From contig CAWCON010000003.1 of assembly GCA_963797185.1 (NCBI GenBank), forward strand, positions 186,001-250,000: a stretch of DNA of 64,000 nucleotides. Direction: 5' to 3'. The notes below the pieces were generated by a model. It did not search any database, was not told the DNA's origin, and saw only the letters and a list, made by a program, of their open reading frames with translations. The translations under genes and the position numbers were made by a program. This stretch comes from CAWCON01 sp963797185 (GTDB lineage: Bacteria; Patescibacteriota; Saccharimonadia; Saccharimonadales; UBA4665). This document shows positions 60,034 through 64,000 of this stretch, piece after piece (the first letter of the stretch is position 1; the number at the start of each line of letters is the position of its first letter).

Positions 60034-61113
60034 TTGATACTACATAAAATAATAACCAAACGTGGTGTCCAAATAGCTCTAGGCATCTTATGGCTACTAG
60101 ACGGTGCATTACAGTTGCAGCATCAAATGTTCTCAAGTGCCTTTGCCACACAAGTCATTGACCCTGCCATTCAAGGTCAACCACGATTTGTTAGTGGGCC
60201 AATGAACTTTGGCGTACATCTGTTGTTGCTACACCCAGCAATCTTTGATGCGCTGGCTGCTATTACCCAGTTAGGTATTGGCGCTCTTATACTGTGGAAG
60301 CGAACGATTAAGTGGGGGTTATTAGCCTCTGTGGGCTGGGGACTAGTTGTTTGGATATTTGGTGAGGGCTATGGTGGCATATTTAGTGCGCACACCCTTC
60401 TACTTATGGGTGCCCCAGGGGCAGTGATTATATATATCCTTTTAGCATTGGCTGTCATGCCCTCTAAGAATGAGGACGAGAAGCAGCACAAAAGGAAGTC
60501 TGCAGCTTATTGGCTTGTCTTCGTTTGGCTAGTGTTATGGGTCGGCGGCGGCGTGTATCAGCTACTGCCAGGACAAGACACTACCAGTGATGTCAGTACT
60601 ATGATTTCTGGTATGGCTCAAGATGCCCCTGGCTGGATGGCTTCAGTAGATAACCACACAGCCAATGTTATTAACGGCTTCGGCGGTAAAAGTAAAAAAA
60701 TAACCACTTGTACCTCTGGCTCTAGTATGAACATGACAAGTGCCCAAATGGCACACATGAGCAATGAGTCATGCACATCAACACAGTCTGACCCAGGTTA
60801 TTGGTTTATTCTTTTGATAGCTGCCTTACAGTTTGCAATCGGCTTCGGTGTACTGTTCTCGGGGATTTGGCGTAAGCTGGCTATTTCGCTCGGTATCGTC
60901 CTCTCACTAGCCTTTTGGGTAGTCGGACAAAGCATGGGTGCATACTTTACTGGACTAGCAACAGACCCTAATAGTGGGCCACTATTTGTGCTACTTGGTT
61001 TGGCTATATTGGGTTGTACTGACCTTGACCAAAAATTATCTAAGCTAGGCTACAAGATTGAGTGTGCATTGATAGGAGAACCAAACAATAGTCATCGGGC
61101 TGAAAAGGCATAA
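60034..61113 (+). CDS. Polytopic membrane protein (DoxX-like/MauE-type)
   Basis: 359-aa integral membrane protein with about eight hydrophobic helices in two groups, separated by an extracytoplasmic loop with SMNMTSAQMAHMSNESC (Met/His-rich; possible copper-binding). The first group (GVQIALGILWLLDGALQLQHQMFSSAF ... HPAIFDALAAITQLGIGALIL) looks DoxX/COG-like. TTG 60034 is the likely start: TATAAC lies 10 nt upstream (leaderless). This is the only gene of the array on the plus strand, lying between repeats C and D. Role unknown; metal or redox function possible. Confidence 0.6.
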   Translation: MILHKIITKRGVQIALGILWLLDGALQLQHQMFSSAFATQVIDPAIQGQPRFVSGPMNFGVHLLLLHPAIFDALAAITQLGIGALILWKRTIKWGLLASVGWGLVVWIFGEGYGGIFSAHTLLLMGAPGAVIIYILLALAVMPSKNEDEKQHKRKSAAYWLVFVWLVLWVGGGVYQLLPGQDTTSDVSTMISGMAQDAPGWMASVDNHTANVINGFGGKSKKITTCTSGSSMNMTSAQMAHMSNESCTSTQSDPGYWFILLIAALQFAIGFGVLFSGIWRKLAISLGIVLSLAFWVVGQSMGAYFTGLATDPNSGPLFVLLGLAILGCTDLDQKLSKLGYKIECALIGEPNNSHRAEKA

Positions 61114-61151
61114 AAAGTTCTAATGTCACTCGTGGTCTATGTTCGTCAACA

Positions 61152-61197
61152 GATAAAAAATGATCTGGCTGGGTATCTGTGATGAAGTTAGAACCAT
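61152..61197 (-). repeat. Dispersed repeat copy D
   Basis: Minus-strand M-V-L-T-S-S-Q-I-P-S-Q overlapping the last codons of the 61188 gene in another frame, then ATCATTTTTTATC without the TAAGCAC box; the terminator is weak or absent. Shares GGCTGGGTATCTGTGA with B and C. Confidence 0.65.
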
Positions 61198-61418
61198 TCT
61201 GGTTTTAACTTTTTAATTCTGACGCGCCATATTATATTTATTATCACTATGACTAAAACAAATAAAATTTGGAATAACAAATGAGATGAATGATTGTCTA
61301 GCCCTGTTAATAAGACTATAAGTATTGCTATTCCAAGTGCGGCAGCAACATAAAGTATTTGAAGTCCCCATATAATAATCGGTACACCTAATAGTTTGTT
61401 CTTTAGGGTGTGGTTCAT
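61188..61418 (-). CDS. Small two/three-helix membrane protein
   Basis: 76-aa protein with two or three hydrophobic helices (PIIIWGLQILYVAAALGIAILIVLLTGL; LFQILFVLVIVIINIIW) and a basic VRIKKLKPEWF end. It sits between repeats F and D in the array. TAGACT lies 6 nt before ATG (leaderless). No family recognised. Confidence 0.55.
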   Translation of the reverse strand: MNHTLKNKLLGVPIIIWGLQILYVAAALGIAILIVLLTGLDNHSSHLLFQILFVLVIVIINIIWRVRIKKLKPEWF

Positions 61419-61445
61419 TACTACAGTCTAGCACCTTGAATATAA

Positions 61446-61490
61446 AGCTTATGCCTGGCTGGCCATTATCGCCAGCGTTAAACACCCTCT
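61446..61490 (-). repeat. Dispersed repeat copy F
   Basis: Minus-strand G-C-L-T-L-A-I-M-A-S-Q-A-stop, TAAGC. It keeps the family's tail but replaces the middle, and includes a GCTGGC/GCCAGC hairpin. It lies in the 229-nt gap before the EcoRII-like gene's end; the remainder of that gap shows A/T-rich sequence only. Confidence 0.55.
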
Positions 61491-61647
61491 TGAAAAATCA
61501 CAACAGATGGCGTCTTACGTTTTCTAAAGGTAAATCCTATATGGTTTTTACCGGTAGGGGGGAAGCGTATCGATATAACAAATTTTTTTGCGCTCGTTCA
61601 ACCCCAAAAATTTTTCAGATTTTTCCAAATTCCAGTTATCGTGCACG

Positions 61648-62817
61648 CTAGGAGATAGTTCTCCCTGCGTGACCTATGAAATTTTTGAGTGTTAATAAAT
61701 CTTCTCTACTCTCAGGCGGGAAAGTATTTATATTACTTTTTGGAACTACTAAAGTAACGCCCTCATCTTTCATTTCGTCAAGTTGGTTTTTGGATATTCC
61801 TGGCTGCAGTGTAAACAGATGCTTTTGAGGTGTTCTTGCTGCTTCGTTAAGTATTTGGCGCCAACGATCCTTGCAAGTGGTTTTAACACCAAGGAAAACT
61901 AGCTTATCCGCAGAATAGCCGGCATCGTGATATAGCTCAATGCTTGGCATGATGAAGTCTGGTTTTTTATTACCTTCGGTAACTTTTTGTGCGGAATACG
62001 GCAGCTTGTTAATGTCAAATATTTTGGCTATGTGATTCTCAAGCGATTTACCTGCACGGCTTTTACGTCTGTTGAGTATGCTATTTGCGGCATCTACTAA
62101 AGTTTCTACGGAAGAGAATGGTTCTGATAGGTAGTCTGTTGCGTAATTCTTTTTTTCGACCTCTTGGAAAAGTGAATATTCAGTACCATACCATGACGTG
62201 ATTGCTAGGTCTGGATCGTCATTAATTGCTTGTGAACTCATCCCAGACACTTGATTAAATATTTCGCGTGCTTTTTCTGATAAAACTCCAGAAACCGGGA
62301 AGCCAGTATTCATTTTTGTGACATAGGATCTGATCAATTCTTCAATTGTTGCAGGCGTCTGTGACAGGCTTGAAACTATTCCGTTAGCATTAGAAATAGA
62401 AATGCTAAATGCGTTGAGATAATTCTCAATTTCGTCTTCGGTAGATAAGACGTAGGCTTTATAAAAGTCGCCACTCATACGGCATAGCACAAGCAGACTG
62501 CCTATTGAATCATCCTGCAAGTACGTGAAGCCTCTGCCGAAATTTGTCAGACGATATTCATCCCTAGTACCTTGACCGTAATAGATAAAGCGGCTAGAAC
62601 GCTCGAAAGAGTCTTGCCAATTTATCGTGATCCACTTGTCATCGTTCGTGCCACGCTCTCTGGGAGTATCCCAGACTAGGCTATACGCACTTTTATGGAT
62701 ATGGTAGCCACTCTGATGGCCACCGGTAGCGCCAGTGTCGTTTGGCATGATGAATTTACAATAGGCAACTTGTGCTTTCGATGTCGATTCAATTGCTGGT
62801 TGGGAAAAATCTTGCAT
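61648..62817 (-). CDS. EcoRII-like type II restriction endonuclease
   Basis: 389-aa endonuclease (EcoRII is 404 aa). The C-terminal catalytic domain has the EcoRII-C sequence SRAGKSLENHIAKIFDI ... PDFIMPS ... VFLGVKTTCKDRWRQIL ... HLFTLQPGIS ... VTLVVPKSNI, i.e. the PD...KTTCKDRWRQ PD-(D/E)xK-like signature. The N-terminal ~180 residues correspond to the DNA-binding effector domain. It is next to vsr and a cytosine methyltransferase, so it forms a complete restriction-modification system, probably recognising CCWGG (inference from the family). Confidence 0.88.
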   Translation of the reverse strand: MQDFSQPAIESTSKAQVAYCKFIMPNDTGATGGHQSGYHIHKSAYSLVWDTPRERGTNDDKWITINWQDSFERSSRFIYYGQGTRDEYRLTNFGRGFTYLQDDSIGSLLVLCRMSGDFYKAYVLSTEDEIENYLNAFSISISNANGIVSSLSQTPATIEELIRSYVTKMNTGFPVSGVLSEKAREIFNQVSGMSSQAINDDPDLAITSWYGTEYSLFQEVEKKNYATDYLSEPFSSVETLVDAANSILNRRKSRAGKSLENHIAKIFDINKLPYSAQKVTEGNKKPDFIMPSIELYHDAGYSADKLVFLGVKTTCKDRWRQILNEAARTPQKHLFTLQPGISKNQLDEMKDEGVTLVVPKSNINTFPPESREDLLTLKNFIGHAGRTIS

Positions 62818-62853
62818 AATCTATATTTTGAAGTTTATCAAACAAAAGCATCA

Positions 62854-63264
62854 CTAACTACTCAATTTCGTCAACAGACTGGAAGTGGCATGCTCAACGT
62901 CGTTTTCAATGTCACACTCCCAAATAGTTACTACGTCCCATCCCATTTCCTTCAGGCGTGAGACATTTCTTTCGTCGCGTGCGGCTGTTGCAGAAAGCTT
63001 AGCCTGCCAGAAATCCGCATTTGATTGTGGGATTGTAGCGTTCTTGCAATTTTTATGTTGATGCCAGAAGCAGCCGTTAATATTTACGGCGACTCTCTTG
63101 TTTACAAATACTATATCTGGTTTGCCGGGAAGCTTGGAATAATGTAGCCTATATCGCAGGTGTTGACTGCTCAGGAAGGACCTGACTAACTTTTCGGGGG
63201 ACGTATTTTTCCCACGGATTCTCGACATATTCCAGCTTCTGTGTGATTGGTACTGCTTTTCCAT
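62854..63264 (-). CDS. vsr: Vsr mismatch endonuclease
   Basis: 136-aa very-short-patch repair nuclease: NMSRIRGKNTSPEKLVRSFL, LPGKPDIVFVNKRVAVNINGCFWHQHKNC and WDVVTIWECDIEND match Vsr's catalytic and zinc regions (the GCFWH motif and the conserved N-terminal basic helix). It nicks T:G mismatches that arise when the companion methyltransferase's 5-methylcytosine deaminates. It overlaps the methyltransferase 3' end by 116 nt in another frame, longer than the overlap in E. coli dcm-vsr. ATG 63264 is the first start; a later ATG (M13) would shorten the overlap. Confidence 0.88.
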   Translation of the reverse strand: MEKQYQSHRSWNMSRIRGKNTSPEKLVRSFLSSQHLRYRLHYSKLPGKPDIVFVNKRVAVNINGCFWHQHKNCKNATIPQSNADFWQAKLSATAARDERNVSRLKEMGWDVVTIWECDIENDVEHATSSLLTKLSS

Positions 63265-64000
63265 ATTCTTTCAAAGTTAATGCTACCCGTTTTGCCACCA
63301 CCTTAACAACTGGTACGACGATTGAGTTCCCAAACTGGCGGTACGCCTGTGTATCTGAGACGACAATCTTAAAGTTATCACGAAAACCCATCAATCTTGC
63401 ACACTCTCGGGGAGTGAGGCGTCTTGGATTTTTGCCGGGTTGAGCAAGTAGTATTTCTGACCCGTCTTTATAGTAGCGAGCACTTAATGTTCTGGTGTTA
63501 CTTTCGGGGTCTGCGAGACCAAAACCAAAACCGTTACCTTTCTCCTTATGCTTGGCGGCATAATTCTGCAAATAATTCCAAAGTTTGTCTGACAGGGTGT
63601 ATTTACTAGCTACATTCGTCTCAAGTATAGTTTTTAATTTCGGACCCCGTTTTGGAATATCCGGAAATTTGAATTCAAAGTCTTTTGGGACAAGGTCTTT
63701 TCTGAAACCTACTATATAAGTCCTTTCACGATGCTGAGGTACGAAATACTTGGCATCAATAACTTTATAGTCGTGCGTATAGCCTAACTCGTCCAGTATA
63801 TTCATTATTACTTTGAAAGTATTACCTTTGTCGTGGCTGACAAGGTTCTTGACATTCTCAAGCATGAAACCTGACGGTTTCTTTTCGTGCAGAATTCTAG
63901 CGATGTCGAAGAAAAGATTTCCTTGTTTTTCGTCCAGAAATCCGTGAACTCTACCCATGCTATTTTTCTTTGACACGCCCGCTATGGAAAAGGGTTGGCA
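63149..64000 (-). CDS. dcm: C5-cytosine DNA methyltransferase, N-terminus cut by window edge
   Basis: At least 284 visible residues; the gene continues past the edge. Its last visible upstream codons spell C-Q-P-F-S-I-A-G, i.e. the motif IV PCQPFSxAG with the catalytic Cys at the window's final codon. Motif VI (ENVKNL), motif VIII (QHRERTYIVGF) and motif X (RQFGNSIVVPVV) are intact. It methylates cytosine C5 in DNA, protecting against the EcoRII-like enzyme downstream. Grouping with vsr and an EcoRII-like gene points to CCWGG specificity (inference). Confidence 0.9.
   Translation of the reverse strand, partial: CQPFSIAGVSKKNSMGRVHGFLDEKQGNLFFDIARILHEKKPSGFMLENVKNLVSHDKGNTFKVIMNILDELGYTHDYKVIDAKYFVPQHRERTYIVGFRKDLVPKDFEFKFPDIPKRGPKLKTILETNVASKYTLSDKLWNYLQNYAAKHKEKGNGFGFGLADPESNTRTLSARYYKDGSEILLAQPGKNPRRLTPRECARLMGFRDNFKIVVSDTQAYRQFGNSIVVPVVKVVAKRVALTLKEYGKAVPITQKLEYVENPWEKYVPRKVSQVLPEQSTPAI

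Noticed and set aside
57818..61490. Integron attC sites between the cassettes
   Set aside because: GTTTAAC-like boxes appear in copies E and F but no matching GTTRRRY at the other end and no imperfect palindrome of attC size; copies A-D have TTCTAAC, which does not fit RYYYAAC.
1..64000. Recoded UGA (glycine) genetic code
   Set aside because: Several genes end in TGA at proper family ends (ABC ATPase, carA, NHL gene), so the standard bacterial code applies.

Overview
The window reads as a chromosomal segment of a Patescibacteria/CPR bacterium, most likely an environmental Candidatus Saccharibacteria (TM7) lineage. This is an inference from content: many short lineage-specific membrane and hypothetical proteins, DUF5684, DUF5667 and DUF4190-type proteins, PrsW with a zinc ribbon, giant surface repeat proteins, and no rRNA or tRNA. 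UGA acts as an ordinary stop in many genes (for example the ABC ATPase and carA), so the recoded code of Gracilibacteria/Absconditabacteria is excluded. Many genes have a TATAAT-like box only about 6-12 nt before the start codon, so leaderless transcription looks common.

Layout. 0-5 kb: ABC exporter operon with a GbsR/MarR-type regulator, a hypoxanthine phosphoribosyltransferase-like gene and a DUF5684 surface protein. 5-8.5 kb: a hypothetical gene between a structured leader and a three-way-junction element, then an ECF sigma factor/anti-sigma pair with a secreted Yx(F/Y)xxD repeat protein and a DoxX-like protein. 8.5-11.4 kb: VOC protein, secreted GH16 glucanase, P-loop kinase-like membrane protein. 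11.5-15.8 kb: carAB, with an intrinsic-terminator hairpin lying inside the first codons of carA. 15.8-25.3 kb: hypothetical and small membrane genes, mscL, and the first copy of a 151-nt structured RNA. 25.4-38 kb: two giant NHL-like beta-propeller proteins; the second is fused to a histidine kinase whose phospho-acceptor His sits in an unusual place. 38.5-42.7 kb: an operon for a tail-spike-like pectate-lyase-fold protein, a glycine-rich protein and a GH16-like protein. 43-53.3 kb: a run of mostly leaderless minus-strand hypotheticals, a 669-aa surface repeat protein, a DUF4190-like protein and PrsW. 53.5-54.9 kb: a hypothetical membrane protein followed by the second copy of the structured RNA. 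55-61.5 kb: short accessory genes (two VOC/tautomerase-type, NUDIX, deaminase, DoxX-like) in a cassette-like array separated by a dispersed repeat that carries a conserved C-terminal peptide and a terminator. 61.6-64 kb: an EcoRII-like restriction enzyme, Vsr and a C5 cytosine methyltransferase cut by the window edge at its catalytic PCQ motif.

The strongest candidates for something new are: (1) the two-copy ~151-nt RNA (23324..23474 minus; 54776..54927 plus), which has two tandem three-way junctions, covarying stems and a built-in terminator, and follows unrelated hypothetical genes that also have hairpin-rich 5' leaders; (2) the repeat-separated array at 57.8-61.5 kb; (3) the propeller-histidine kinase; (4) the hairpin inside carA.

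As a whole the region supports a small-genome cell that invests heavily in surface structures (propellers, tail-spike-like fibre, glucanases, repeat adhesins), which would fit an epibiotic or polysaccharide-associated life. It keeps the first step of pyrimidine/arginine synthesis (carAB) and restriction defence.
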